Assembly: GCA_963744345.1 (NCBI GenBank)
Contig: CAVUTD010000007.1
Coordinates: forward strand, 117,913-181,912
Direction of reading: 5' to 3'
Length of the DNA stretch: 64,000 nucleotides
DNA from: DASTFP01 sp963744345
GTDB taxonomy: Bacteria; Verrucomicrobiota; Verrucomicrobiia; Chthoniobacterales; Terrimicrobiaceae
A model generated the notes under the pieces. It was not told the DNA's origin and did no database searches. It worked only from the letters and a program-made list of their open reading frames with translations. Shown here piece after piece: positions 33,972 to 43,747 of the stretch (its first letter is position 1; every line of letters begins with the position of its first letter). Both the position numbers and the translations under genes were made by a program.

Positions 33972-35555
33972 ATGATTGAGTTTCTCTTCGCGGCCCTCCC
34001 CATCGCGATCCTCATCGTGTTAATGACGAAACCGAATCCGATGCCGGCGACAGTTGCTTTCTTCCTGGCGGCGGCCCTCGCCTTCTTCGTGCGGCTCGTC
34101 TATTTTGGCACCGCCCTTCCGCTGCTTGGCGCCGCGATTATAGCCGGACTCCTCGATGCCTTGACGCCGATTTCGATCGTTTTCGGCGCCATTTTCTTTT
34201 TTGTCGCGCTCGAGAGGTCAGGGGCGATGGACATCCTCCAGGAGTGGCTCCGCGGCATTTCGAGCAACAAAGTGGCGCAACTCATGCTCGTCGGCTGGGC
34301 CTTCGTCTTTCTCATCGAGGGTGCGTGCGGATTCGGCACTCCTGCCGCGCTGGCGGCACCGATTCTGGTCGGGCTTGGGTTCCCGGCGATACGCGTCGCC
34401 TTGCTGTGCCTGATTTTCAACGCGACTCCGACGGCCTTTGGCGCGGTGGGCACGCCGATGTGGTTCGGCTTTGAACTGCTCGAGTTGCCGCAGAGTGAGC
34501 TCATCGACATCGGAGCCAAGACCGCCCTTCTGCAGACCATCACGGCTCTGGTCATTCCCGTGGTGTCCCTGCGTTTCGTTGTCGATTGGCGAGCCATTTG
34601 GCGGAACCTCGGCTTCATTTATCTTTCGATCCTTTCCTGCGTCCTTCCGATGCTTGCCGTCGCCTCAACCAACTACGAATTTCCCGCTGTTGTCGGCGGG
34701 GTCGTCGGATTGATTGCGACTATCCTCTTCGCACGATTCGGCATTGGGCTGGAGCGGCAGGAGAGAGCGCAGCCGCGACAGGTTCCTCTCCTGTCCGGCC
34801 CGGTTCTTCTGGCCCTCACGCCTCTGATCGTCACAGTCGTCATCCTGCTCATAACGCGCATTCCCGTTCTCGGTCTCCGAGGACTGCTGACATCCCCAGC
34901 GCCAAACCTTCTGCTCACGCTCGGCGGGATCGGGGAACTCACAATCAGCCCGAGTCTCGTGGTGCAGCTTCGTAACATCTTCGGCCAGGGTCTAAACTGG
35001 TCGCATGCGGTCCTCTATGTGCCGTCCATAATTCCTTTTTTCCTCACGGCGATGCTCGCCTTCGTTCTGTTTCGTTCGCCGGTGGGCACAGCTTCGGTCG
35101 CCATGCGAGAAACCGTGGCACGCATTGGCAACCCCGTCCTCGCCCTGTTCGGCGCCCTGGTCTTCGTCAGCCTCCTTATGGTCGGAGGCGAGCGAGCCTC
35201 CACGATAATCCTTGGAGATGCGCTCGCGAGCGTCACTGGCGGGGCCTGGAAATACTTTGCCCCCTTCCTCGGCGCGCTGGGCAGCTTCTTTTCCGGCTCG
35301 ACAACGATTTCGAATCTCACCTTTGGAGGAATTCAAGCTTCAATTGCTCAGGATATTGGCATGGATCCAGGAACACTGCTCGCCTTGCAGAGCGCCGGAG
35401 CCGCCATGGGCAACCCGATTTGCATTCACAACATCGTTGCCGCCTGCGCGGTTCTCGCGATTGCCAATGTCGAAGGCGAGATCCTCAAGCAAGCCTTTCC
35501 TCCGGTCATTCTCTATGGCATCACACTGGCGGCGGCCGCGGCGCTCCTCTTTTAG
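33972..35555 (+). CDS. lctP: L-lactate permease (LctP) family transporter
   Basis: A 527-residue transporter with 12 or more helices. LIEGACGFGTPAALAAPILV, NATPTAFGAVGTPMWFG and FFSGSTTISNLTFGGIQ are signature blocks of the LctP family, and SAGAAMGNPICIHNIVAACA is the conserved C-terminal segment. Family members take up lactate or glycolate with protons. No lactate-utilisation gene (lldD, lutABC) is adjacent; a 2-hydroxyacid dehydrogenase lies 10 kb away. The gene starts about 200 bp after glsA and ends 22 bp from the convergent gltS gene. Confidence 0.92.
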   Translation: MIEFLFAALPIAILIVLMTKPNPMPATVAFFLAAALAFFVRLVYFGTALPLLGAAIIAGLLDALTPISIVFGAIFFFVALERSGAMDILQEWLRGISSNKVAQLMLVGWAFVFLIEGACGFGTPAALAAPILVGLGFPAIRVALLCLIFNATPTAFGAVGTPMWFGFELLELPQSELIDIGAKTALLQTITALVIPVVSLRFVVDWRAIWRNLGFIYLSILSCVLPMLAVASTNYEFPAVVGGVVGLIATILFARFGIGLERQERAQPRQVPLLSGPVLLALTPLIVTVVILLITRIPVLGLRGLLTSPAPNLLLTLGGIGELTISPSLVVQLRNIFGQGLNWSHAVLYVPSIIPFFLTAMLAFVLFRSPVGTASVAMRETVARIGNPVLALFGALVFVSLLMVGGERASTIILGDALASVTGGAWKYFAPFLGALGSFFSGSTTISNLTFGGIQASIAQDIGMDPGTLLALQSAGAAMGNPICIHNIVAACAVLAIANVEGEILKQAFPPVILYGITLAAAAALLF

Positions 35556-35577
35556 CTCACCTTCCGTTTCAAGCTGC

Positions 35578-36771
35578 TTACCCGAACCAGACGAGAAACC
35601 GCGAGATGATCATCGCGTTCGCGATATCCACGAAGAATCCGGAGACGAGCGGCACGATAATGAAGGCGCGGTGAGCCTGACCGTATTTCTTGGCGACAGC
35701 CGTCATGTTCGCCATCGCGGTCGGGGTGGCGCCCAAAGAAATTCCGGCAAATCCCGAGCAGACGACGGCCGCCTCGTAGTCGCGGCCCATGAAGCGGAAA
35801 ATGACAAACAAGGCATAAACCACCGCCAGAACGGTCTGCGCTGCGAGAATTGTCAGGATCGGACCCGCGAGATCGACGATCGTCCAGAGTTGGAGACTCA
35901 TCAGGGACATCGCGAGAAAGACGCCAAGAGCGACGTCTGACACAAGGGCCAGCGAGCGGGTGCCCGCAGGCCAGGGAGTCTTGACGAGGCGCGGGATCGT
36001 GTTGGTAAGAACAATCGCGGCGAAGAGCGAACAAACGAAGAGGGGCAAGTTGGCGCCGATCGCCTGCAACCCGGTCTGCAGCAGTTCGCCGAGCGCCACA
36101 CTCATATTAAGCCAAAAAAGCGTGCTGAGCATGCCGTAATACCCGATCTCCTGAGTTTTTGCGTTATGCGTTACTCCGACGTCAGGCTGGACAATCACCT
36201 TGGGCTCCAAGTGGTGCCGGGTAATGAGGAAACGCGCGATTGGCCCTCCCATCAGAGAGGAGATCACGAGGCCCAGCGTCGCGCAGGCGATCCCAATCTC
36301 GCTCGCATTCGCAATGCCGTGCTTTTCGACAAAAGTCGGTGCCCAGGCAATGCTCGTACCGTGGCCTCCCAACAGAGAAACGGATCCGCCGAGCAGCCCA
36401 ATGAGACGGTCGAGTCCCAGGGCAGAAGCGACCGCCATTCCGGTAAAATTCTGAAGTAGCATGTACACGATCGTCAGGCTCACAAGGATCAGCAACGGAA
36501 CACCGCCCTCCCAAAGCGTCTTGATGTCGGAGTTCAAGCCGATCGACGCAAAGAAATAGAGGAGCAGGAAGTCGCGCGTAGCGAGCGTGAATGAGATCTC
36601 GAAACCCTTAAACGAGTACAGCAACGCGGTCGCAAGACACACCAGTAAACCGCTGGTCACCGGTTCGGGTATGTTGAAATCGCGAAGGATTCTTATCCTG
36701 CCGTTCAACCAGCTACCCAAAGCGAGCACGAGGATGGCCAGGTTAAATGTGGTGAAGCTTTCAAATTGCAT
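35578..36771 (-). CDS. gltS: sodium/glutamate symporter
   Basis: A 397-residue member of the GltS (ESS) family. It has two inverted-repeat halves, with FEISFTLATRDFLLLYFFAS and IGLNSDIKTLWEGG in the first, GLLGGSVSLLGGHGTSIAWA (reentrant loop), and the mirrored AAVVCSGFAGISLGATPTAM in the second. The reentrant loops carry the Gly/Ser-rich substrate and Na+ site. It imports glutamate with sodium. Gene orientation follows the upstream ABC importer cluster, but a 205-bp gap makes joint transcription uncertain. With glsA across the divide it could recover glutamate produced from glutamine. Confidence 0.94.
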   Translation of the reverse strand: MQFESFTTFNLAILVLALGSWLNGRIRILRDFNIPEPVTSGLLVCLATALLYSFKGFEISFTLATRDFLLLYFFASIGLNSDIKTLWEGGVPLLILVSLTIVYMLLQNFTGMAVASALGLDRLIGLLGGSVSLLGGHGTSIAWAPTFVEKHGIANASEIGIACATLGLVISSLMGGPIARFLITRHHLEPKVIVQPDVGVTHNAKTQEIGYYGMLSTLFWLNMSVALGELLQTGLQAIGANLPLFVCSLFAAIVLTNTIPRLVKTPWPAGTRSLALVSDVALGVFLAMSLMSLQLWTIVDLAGPILTILAAQTVLAVVYALFVIFRFMGRDYEAAVVCSGFAGISLGATPTAMANMTAVAKKYGQAHRAFIIVPLVSGFFVDIANAMIISRFLVWFG

Positions 36772-36976
36772 CTCAGCTATCTTTCACTATGGGCTGGAGG
36801 AAAGAGGCGTTGGCCAGCGGAGTGGCAACGGCGATTCGTTTGGGACATGGCAAGTGGCGTACTGAGCGGCAGGCGCAGCAGACCAATGGGACCCTCACCG
36901 CGAAGAGCGGAATATCACCGTGACGATCTCTCGTCAACGGCAGTCAAGAGGGAGCGCGGACTGCAGTGATTCCCGA

Positions 36977-38071
36977 TTATCGAATGCTCTCGTCTGTCGC
37001 TGGATCGAAGAGATAAATCGATTCAGGCGCTACCGAGAGAACGAGAGGTGTTCCAGGGTCGCGGTCCAACTGCTCGTTAAACTGTGAGATAAGTCGAATT
37101 TCGTTGCCGACGCTCAACTGCATGATGGTGGTCGAGCCTTGCGGTTCGACCACCTCGACGAGACTCCGAATGAGATTGTCGCCCGTCATCGCCGCGTCAC
37201 GATGCAATTTCAAATGCTCTGGCCGAACACCGACCCAGACATCCTCAAGACCACGCCTTGCTACGGCATTAAGCAAGGCTGGCGGAGGCAGGAGCTGAAA
37301 ATTGTCCCCCGCGACCACTCTGCCTCCCGATGCGACGCGCGCCCGCACAAAATTCATCGAAGGGCTGCCGATAAAACCGGCGACGAATCGATTCGTCGGT
37401 GTGTTGAAGAGTTCCTTGGGCGTGCCGACCTGTTGGATTTCGCCCTTTAACATCACGACAACGCGGTCGCCCATACTGAGAGCCTCGACCTGATCATGGG
37501 TCACGTAAAACGTCGTGACGGCGAGGCGACGCTGCAGTTTGCTGATCTCCGCGCGCATCTCGACTCGTAGCTTCGCATCGATATTGGAGAGAGGTTCGTC
37601 CATCAGGAAAACCTTCGGTTTTCTGACGATCGCACGCCCGAGGGCCACTCGCTGTCTTTCACCTCCGGACAACTCTTTCGGCTTGCGGGCCAAGAGATGC
37701 TCAATGTTGAGGATCTTAGCCGCCTTGCCAACTTCCTCTTTGATTTCGTTCTCGGGTACCTTTCGCAGCCGCAAACCAAACGAAAGATTCCCGAAGACAT
37801 TCATGTGCGGAAAGAGCGCGTAGTTTTGAAATACCATAGCAACGTCCCGCTCCCTGGGGATCATTCCGACGACGTCCCTGCCGCCAATCCGGATCGAGCC
37901 CTCGGTCACTGATTCGAGTCCAGCAATCATCCGCATGGTCGTCGTCTTTCCGCACCCAGACGGTCCAACCAAGACCACAAATTCTCCGTCCTTGGTAGTC
38001 AGGTTGAAATCCTGCACTGCCGGGACCTCGCCGTAGCGCTTCGATACATTCGCAATTTCGACAACAGACAC
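36977..38071 (-). CDS. sugar ABC importer, ATP-binding subunit (UgpC/MalK type)
   Basis: A 364-residue ATPase. Walker A is GPSGCGKTTTMRMIAG, the signature is LSGGERQRVALGRAIV, Walker B is KVFLMDEPLSNIDAKLR and the switch is FYVTHDQVEALSMGDRV. Residues about 240-364 form the OB/TOBE regulatory domain typical of MalK/UgpC. It energises the permease pair encoded upstream. It is the last gene of the importer cluster, 176 bp after the second permease gene. Confidence 0.95.
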   Translation of the reverse strand: MSVVEIANVSKRYGEVPAVQDFNLTTKDGEFVVLVGPSGCGKTTTMRMIAGLESVTEGSIRIGGRDVVGMIPRERDVAMVFQNYALFPHMNVFGNLSFGLRLRKVPENEIKEEVGKAAKILNIEHLLARKPKELSGGERQRVALGRAIVRKPKVFLMDEPLSNIDAKLRVEMRAEISKLQRRLAVTTFYVTHDQVEALSMGDRVVVMLKGEIQQVGTPKELFNTPTNRFVAGFIGSPSMNFVRARVASGGRVVAGDNFQLLPPPALLNAVARRGLEDVWVGVRPEHLKLHRDAAMTGDNLIRSLVEVVEPQGSTTIMQLSVGNEIRLISQFNEQLDRDPGTPLVLSVAPESIYLFDPATDESIR

Positions 38072-38247
38072 GCGGTACTCCGTTTGTTAGAAGAAACGAT
38101 CTGTCAAGCCGTGCGACGAGCCTCAGCCGGCACGATCCAGAAGGATGGTCAAAAAGCGGGAGCGCGCCATGGCGGGGCTCCAGTTGTTTGGAGATCGCTG
38201 GTCCGGCGGCAAAGCCAGAGAGGGAATCGTTGGATGATCGTTAAGCT

Positions 38248-39102
38248 TCATCCTTTCACCGCGCCGAAGGAGAGTCCGCGAGCAAGGTATCGCTGAACAA
38301 AGAAGGACATGATCACCGGCGGTGCGATCGCGAGAATCGTGTTTACCGCGGCCACATTGAAATCGACACCGCGGGTACTGCGCGACGCCAGGATAAATGA
38401 AGGAAGGGTCGCCGCATCCTGCGAGGTAAGCGCCGAAGCGAACAGCGCCTCGTTCCAGGAAAACGCGAACACAATCACCGCTGTGACGATCAACCCGTCC
38501 AAGGAAAGCGGCAATGCGATCATCCAAAAAATCTGCCAGAGGTTAGCGCCCTCGATCCTGGCCGCTTCTTCGACCTCCTTACTCACATCACGGAAGATGT
38601 CGCGCATGATCACAACGCAAAAGGCGAGATTGAAGGTTGAATAGGCGAGAATGAGCCCCAGCCAGGTGTCAAGCAGGCGCAATTGCACCATCAGGATGTA
38701 GAAGGGAACCAACACCACCACGGGAGGCAATACGCGCTGCGAGAGAAACCAGAGCGCGATGTCTTTGCTGGCGACCGGGAATTCATAACGGGCCAGGCTG
38801 TAAGCCGCGGGAGTTCCCAGGATCAGCACCAGCACCGAGGTTCCGAGCGCGACCACCGCGCTGTTGAGCATCGAATTTAAGGAGTTCGGATTGCCAAGCA
38901 CCTCTTTCCACGAATCCAGTGTCGGTTGGAAATTAAGAAACGGAACGACTGCACCTGTGGAAAAGGTGGCTTCCAGAGTCTTGAACGAGTTGTTGATGGC
39001 CCACACAAAGGGCCCCAAAACCCACAGCGTCGCAAGGATGGCGACCACCCAAAGGATCGCCTTCGTCCGCCCCTTCGAATTCATCCACAACAAGTTCTCC
39101 AT
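38248..39102 (-). CDS. sugar ABC importer, permease subunit (MalG type)
   Basis: A 284-residue permease with six helices; the first is at ILWVVAILATLWVLGPFVWA. The coupling (EAA) loop reads EEAARIEGANLWQIFWMIAL, ending in the usual Gly. ALWFLSQRVLPPVVVLVPFY matches the carbohydrate-permease family. It pairs with the neighbouring MalF-like subunit, whose gene ends 6 bp upstream, to form the transmembrane channel. Confidence 0.95.
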   Translation of the reverse strand: MENLLWMNSKGRTKAILWVVAILATLWVLGPFVWAINNSFKTLEATFSTGAVVPFLNFQPTLDSWKEVLGNPNSLNSMLNSAVVALGTSVLVLILGTPAAYSLARYEFPVASKDIALWFLSQRVLPPVVVLVPFYILMVQLRLLDTWLGLILAYSTFNLAFCVVIMRDIFRDVSKEVEEAARIEGANLWQIFWMIALPLSLDGLIVTAVIVFAFSWNEALFASALTSQDAATLPSFILASRSTRGVDFNVAAVNTILAIAPPVIMSFFVQRYLARGLSFGAVKG

Positions 39103-39108
39103 ACGCCG

Positions 39109-39993
39109 CTAATCCAAACGCTTCCTCATCTGTTGAAAGAACACCGTGATCACGACAGACACCATGATGAGGTAGAGAATGCCCATCGCTGAACCGCGGC
39201 CAAAATCGAAAAACTGAATAGTGGCGAGATAATCTTTGATACTGAAAAGCTGCGTGCTTGTTCCCGGCCCACCGCTCGTCAAAGCGAAGGGCAAGCCAAA
39301 TGTTTTCAGCCCTTCGACCAGCCTCAACAGGATCGCCACGGTCATCACAGGCCAGGCAAGTGGAATTCCGACATGCCGCAAAACTTGCCAGTGATTGGAA
39401 GCTTCCAACATGGCAGCGTCATAAATATCATTGGGGATCGCGGCCAGCGCGGCCAGCGCCATCAGAAAAACAAATGGCGTCCACTGCCAGATATCCAGCA
39501 GAATCGCCGCGGCCAGTCCCCCCGTGGCGGTCGCCATCCAGGGAATCTCAAGCCCAGTCCAGCCCAGGAGATTTGCGACCATACCTCCCTGAGAAGTAAA
39601 CATCGTTACTCCCAAGTACCCGATGGCGACCTCCATCGTGAAAAGCGGTGCGGTGAAGATCGCTCGAAAGATTCCTTTCCCGGGCAGACCGACGGTAATG
39701 ATCCAAGCCAATACAAACCCGATCGCAACCTCGATCGGAACCGAGATGGCAACATAGATCACGGTGATGAACAGGCTGTACCAAAAGCCGCCGTCGCTCA
39801 AGACGTTCACAAAGTTCTGGAGTCCGACATATTTCGTGATGCCACGGCCGAGCACGTAATTCGCCAGGCTATAATTGACTGCCGAAAAAATCGGAAAGAA
39901 CGTGAACCCGATAACCCAGAGCACCGCAGGCCCGAGCATCGCGTATTTGAACGCTCTTTCCGACTTAATGCGCGCCTGGTCGATCCGCTCCAT
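39109..39993 (-). CDS. sugar ABC importer, permease subunit (MalF type)
   Basis: A 294-residue permease of the UgpA/MalF class with six helices and no large MalF P2 loop. The EAA loop is DAAMLEASNHWQVLRHVGIP. FGLPFALTSGGPGTSTQLFS is the usual segment after TM5. It lies between the solute-binding-protein gene (about 125 bp upstream) and the MalG-type gene (6 bp downstream). Confidence 0.95.
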   Translation of the reverse strand: MERIDQARIKSERAFKYAMLGPAVLWVIGFTFFPIFSAVNYSLANYVLGRGITKYVGLQNFVNVLSDGGFWYSLFITVIYVAISVPIEVAIGFVLAWIITVGLPGKGIFRAIFTAPLFTMEVAIGYLGVTMFTSQGGMVANLLGWTGLEIPWMATATGGLAAAILLDIWQWTPFVFLMALAALAAIPNDIYDAAMLEASNHWQVLRHVGIPLAWPVMTVAILLRLVEGLKTFGLPFALTSGGPGTSTQLFSIKDYLATIQFFDFGRGSAMGILYLIMVSVVITVFFQQMRKRLD

Positions 39994-40119
39994 GCTTCAA
40001 GATTCTATCCAGGAACGACCGAAACCTCGACGAGACCGACCCCACCGGACCGTCGGGAATGCGATCTCTCCGACCCAAACCTTGCTCGGAAGATGTCGCA
40101 AGGTCCTTCCAACGGTAAA

Positions 40120-41772
40120 TCACGAAGCAAAGGAAGCCTGGTAGAGCTTCTTCTGACCATCCCGACCAAAACGTTCCGTGATCTGCTCCCATGACTTGTA
40201 GGTGTCGTCGAGAGCCGCTTTCGCCGTGGTCTGCCCCGCCAACACCGCGGAAACGCGGACATCAAGCTCGTGCCAGTATTCAGCGGCACCAGGAATTCGC
40301 AAATACTCCAGCTGAGCTTGCAAGGCGAGATTATCGTAGTAGCCATTCATGTAGGATGTAGCGTCATCCGCGTTCCAACCCTGCTTGACCCACTCTTCGA
40401 GACTTGCGGTGCCGTTCGGAGGAAGAAACTCATACTTCATCCCTGGTTGTACGCCGGTGAAACCATGCGTCGTGTTGTAGAACGCGTTCTTCTTGTTCGC
40501 CATGAACGCGAGGAAATCGTACGTGGCCTCCTTCTTTTTCGAGAACCGCGAAATCACGCAGTGCCAGCTTCCGCCATTTGTATTGCCGACCTGGTTAAAA
40601 TCGTACTTTTTCCATTGACCGCTAATCGGATTAAACACTTCCGTCGTTCCAGGAATCGGTGCAGCTCCGATTTTTCCCTGGACCTTGGACTTGTCTTTTT
40701 CCTGAGCAAAGGTGGGTAGGTCGCCCCAGGTCGGCTCCAGCACTGCGTTCCCAGACAGGAACAAATTCCAACCCTGCCCGAGCGTCCAACTAATCGCTTC
40801 TTTGGGCCCGGTGGGAAGAAACTTCGCATAATGCTCCAGAGCACGCAGATGCCCCTCAGAGTTGATCAGGGGCTTCATTGTTTCGGGGTTAAAGAAGAAA
40901 TACTTGTTATCCGGCGAAATCACGAATGCTCCGGCCAGCGTCAGGAAATGAAAAAATCCCTGTTCGTTGACCTTGGCGTGCAGCGAGATGCCCCAATCGT
41001 TTTTCCCATCACCGTTCCAATCCCAGCCCGTGAAGAAGGTTGCCACATCGAGCATCTCCTTCGCCGTCTTTGGGGGATTCGGTAAATCGTAACCGAGCTT
41101 GGCCTTGAACTTCTCTTGAAATTCCGGGTTGCTGAGCACGTCCTTCCGATAATACAGAATCTGGGCATCGGCGTCGAAGAGCACGCCGTACAATTTACCT
41201 TGCCAGGTATAAAGACTCTTCATGGCCGGGAAAAACTGCGCCGGATCCCAATAGGGATTCTTGGGATTTTTCAGAAAAGGCTCGATCTCGACGATGTACG
41301 GTTCGTTGCCTGTAAAATAGTCGCCATAGAACCACGCCGCCGTCATGTAGGAGTCGTAACGACCGCGGCCGGTCGTAAGATCCGCGAAAATTTGCGTGTG
41401 CAGCGCATCGATTGGGACCTCGGCCACGTTCACCTGGCCACCGGTCTCTTCCTGCCAGAGTTTCGTGTAGTATTTGAGCCCGTCCCCAACCGTCGCCTTC
41501 AAAACGAGAACGTCGATCGTCGTGCCCTTGTACGGTTTGGACTTAAGAAACTCAATTCGCTCCTTGGTCACGGGAGCTTCGTGGGGGACCGATGGATCTG
41601 ATTCCACGAGATTCTCGTCTGCAGCAAACGCGTAGGGAGCGAGCCGGTTGAGAACGGCAACGGAAATTCCTAGTTTCGTAGCCTGCCTGATAAAGTGGCG
41701 CCGACTGATTCGGCCTTCAAAGAAACCGACGGCTAATTCTTTGAAATTCTCTTGCGGGTCGTGCTTAAACAT
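40120..41772 (-). CDS. extracellular solute-binding protein of the ABC importer
   Basis: A 550-residue family-1 type binding protein. The export signal is Tat-like and set in from the start: GRISRRHFIRQATKLGISVA. The mature protein begins near ADENLVESD. Segments such as WQEETGGQVNVAEVPIDALH, GKLYGVLFDADAQILYYRKD and the C-terminal helical region fit large carbohydrate-binding proteins. WDWNGDGKNDWG resembles a calcium-binding loop. ATG 41772 is chosen because the 94 residues upstream in frame look non-coding. It is the first gene of the importer cluster. The ligand is unknown; a PfkB kinase gene 850 bp away hints at a sugar. Confidence 0.93.
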   Translation of the reverse strand: MFKHDPQENFKELAVGFFEGRISRRHFIRQATKLGISVAVLNRLAPYAFAADENLVESDPSVPHEAPVTKERIEFLKSKPYKGTTIDVLVLKATVGDGLKYYTKLWQEETGGQVNVAEVPIDALHTQIFADLTTGRGRYDSYMTAAWFYGDYFTGNEPYIVEIEPFLKNPKNPYWDPAQFFPAMKSLYTWQGKLYGVLFDADAQILYYRKDVLSNPEFQEKFKAKLGYDLPNPPKTAKEMLDVATFFTGWDWNGDGKNDWGISLHAKVNEQGFFHFLTLAGAFVISPDNKYFFFNPETMKPLINSEGHLRALEHYAKFLPTGPKEAISWTLGQGWNLFLSGNAVLEPTWGDLPTFAQEKDKSKVQGKIGAAPIPGTTEVFNPISGQWKKYDFNQVGNTNGGSWHCVISRFSKKKEATYDFLAFMANKKNAFYNTTHGFTGVQPGMKYEFLPPNGTASLEEWVKQGWNADDATSYMNGYYDNLALQAQLEYLRIPGAAEYWHELDVRVSAVLAGQTTAKAALDDTYKSWEQITERFGRDGQKKLYQASFAS

Positions 41773-41800
41773 AATGTGAACACTAATAGGAAATTGCTTT

Positions 41801-41819
41801 CGACCCTCCGGGGGGGTCG
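41801..41819. promoter_or_regulatory. inverted repeat upstream of the ABC importer
   Basis: CGACCC (41801-41806) faces GGGTCG (41814-41819) across a 7-nt loop, 28-46 bp before the ATG of the binding-protein gene. It could be an operator or a 5'-leader hairpin. No regulator gene is adjacent. Confidence 0.35.
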
Positions 41820-42145
41820 GCCGGAGTCTAAAGCGGAAAGCGTCCGTTTCCCCAGGTAGTGTGACAAAAATACCCCCGGAAGTCAACCACGGCGCCGCAT
41901 GGCTGTGAGCTGCGCTGCACCAAAGTGCAAGAGGCACGCTGGGACGCAGCCGGTACGTTTCAGGTAGCCAACAGGCCTGAGCGGTTCGGTCCTCGTCGGA
42001 ACGATAGTACCGTTCCCAAAGACGCAAAGGACAAGACTCGCGAAAACCTGCCAACGTATGGCAAGCTTACTTAATGTTCTGCGCCGCGTAGCGACAATCG
42101 AGTTTACGCGAGTCCCGCCGAACTACTCAACCAAGGAGACAGCGC

Positions 42146-42421
42146 ATGCCATACATCGCATTGGAAGACAGACCGCAATATGAAGAGCTCATCAAATCAC
42201 TCGCTGGCACAATACGCGAGGCAACAGGCGACCATACGAAACGTGCCGGTCATTTGAACTATGTAATAACGCGACTCCTTTTGGATACATACGGACGCGA
42301 ACTGCGCTATTACCAGCATAACGAGATCATTGGGATGCTGGAGTGCTGCAAGCAAGAATTCTATCGACGCCAAACTGGTCCGTACGAAAACACGTGTATA
42401 GAGAAAAGCGGAGACTTATAG
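42146..42421 (+). CDS. conserved small protein, DUF6899-like
   Basis: A 91-residue protein with a good ribosome site (AAGGAGACAGCGC). It opens MPYIALEDRPQYEELIKSLA and has HLNYVITRLLLDTYGRELRY followed by NEIIGMLECCKQEFYRR. This is the full length of a widespread small family without known function; the two adjacent Cys and the helical pattern are conserved features. It lies between the divergent ABC importer and the PfkB kinase. Confidence 0.82.
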   Translation: MPYIALEDRPQYEELIKSLAGTIREATGDHTKRAGHLNYVITRLLLDTYGRELRYYQHNEIIGMLECCKQEFYRRQTGPYENTCIEKSGDL

Positions 42422-42617
42422 GTTGTTGAGAAGCTGCGAATCACCGAGTCGCCCGGACACGCAATCGGAGAGCATCGCTCCTAAGTGCGCCGCGCGCATC
42501 GGGACTTCAGGAGGCCATGGTTTCTCTTAATTTTTGCCTTCCCTAACGTAGGACCAAGTAATCGTTGGACTTAGGGCAATGAGCATCGTGTAGACGTTCT
42601 CCGCCTGCGGGAGCATT

Positions 42618-43580
42618 GTGAACACAGTTGTGACTTCATCCCCGACTCCCAGTGATGTCGTCTGTGCAGGCGTCCTGGTGGCCGATTTGTTCATCCCACC
42701 GCTGGCGCGGCTCCCGGTTGCGGGCGAATTGCTGGCGACGCAGGACTTTCTTGCGGATTCTGGCGGCTGCGCGGCCAATACCGCCACAGCGCTTGCCAAA
42801 CTCGGGGTGCGCGCCGTCGTTGCCGGAAAGGTCGGCAACGACCTCTTCGGAGATTTCATCATCCGAGATCTGCGACACAAAAGCGTGGACATCAGTGGAA
42901 TCTCGCGTTCGACGAATTACGCCACGTCAAAGACAGTGATCCTTCCTGTTACCGGCGAAGATCGGCGTTACATTCACACCTTTGGCGCGAATGCCGACTT
43001 TGCCGCAAGCGATCTCGACCTGCTTTTGAGCAAGCGCCCACGGGTGTTCTACTTGGGCGGGTATCTCACCTTGCCCGCTCTGAGGTCGAATGAACTGTGC
43101 GCGTTGTTGCAACTCGCGCGCGGAGGCGGCGCCCATACCGTTCTCGATGTCGCCCTGCCAGGAGACCAGGCGGACGGACAGTCCATCTTGGCCGACGTGC
43201 TGCCTCACGTCGATTTCTTCCTGCCCAACGACGACGAAGCAGGGCGCCTAACCGGCGAGTCAGATACTCAGCGCCAGGCGCGACAACTGCTTCGATTTGG
43301 CTGCGACACTGTGGTCATCACCATGGGCGAGCGTGGCGCACTGCTCATGAACCGGCATGAGATCATCACGATGCCGGCATTCGTCACGCCGGTCGTCGAT
43401 CCGTCCGGCGCAGGCGACGCGTTTGCTGCGGGACTAATCGTGGGTGTGCTCGAGAAGTGGGAAATGGCGCAGACATTGCGCTTCGCCAGCGCGATTGGCG
43501 CGTCGGCCTGCATGGCGTTGGGCTGCAACGCGGGTGTGTTTACCCGGCCGCACGCCGATGCCTTTCTGGCTGTCGGGTAA
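42618..43580 (+). CDS. PfkB-family carbohydrate kinase
   Basis: A 320-residue sugar or nucleoside kinase. The N-terminal signature is DSGGCAANTATALAKLGVRA with GKVGNDLFGD, and the C-terminal signature is VVDPSGAGDAFAAGLIVGVL, containing the catalytic Asp and the anion hole. DVVCAGVLVADLFI is the opening strand. Ribokinase-like enzymes transfer phosphate from ATP to a sugar hydroxyl. Its neighbour, an ABC sugar importer encoded divergently, may supply the substrate. The specific sugar cannot be told. Confidence 0.93.
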   Translation: MNTVVTSSPTPSDVVCAGVLVADLFIPPLARLPVAGELLATQDFLADSGGCAANTATALAKLGVRAVVAGKVGNDLFGDFIIRDLRHKSVDISGISRSTNYATSKTVILPVTGEDRRYIHTFGANADFAASDLDLLLSKRPRVFYLGGYLTLPALRSNELCALLQLARGGGAHTVLDVALPGDQADGQSILADVLPHVDFFLPNDDEAGRLTGESDTQRQARQLLRFGCDTVVITMGERGALLMNRHEIITMPAFVTPVVDPSGAGDAFAAGLIVGVLEKWEMAQTLRFASAIGASACMALGCNAGVFTRPHADAFLAVG

Positions 43581-43747
43581 ACCGCTGGCATTATCAGGGT
43601 GGGACCTCTGCCGAGCGGTGACGCCAGCGTCTCTTTTTCGGGAAGCACCGCCGCTCGTGCTCCCTCTGTTCCGCAACCCATCGGTTCTGACCGATAGGTC
43701 AGGGACGTGAAGATGTTCGATCCGGATAGATCTTGGATCCAGTCGTT

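Noticed and set aside
35212..35940. 242-codon plus-strand frame across the lctP end and gltS
   Set aside because: It is the shadow of two clearly identified transporter genes and has no family-like sequence.
41773..42054. 94-residue N-terminal extension of the solute-binding protein
   Set aside because: It places the Tat-like signal 120 residues inside the protein and has non-coding composition; ATG 41772 is better.
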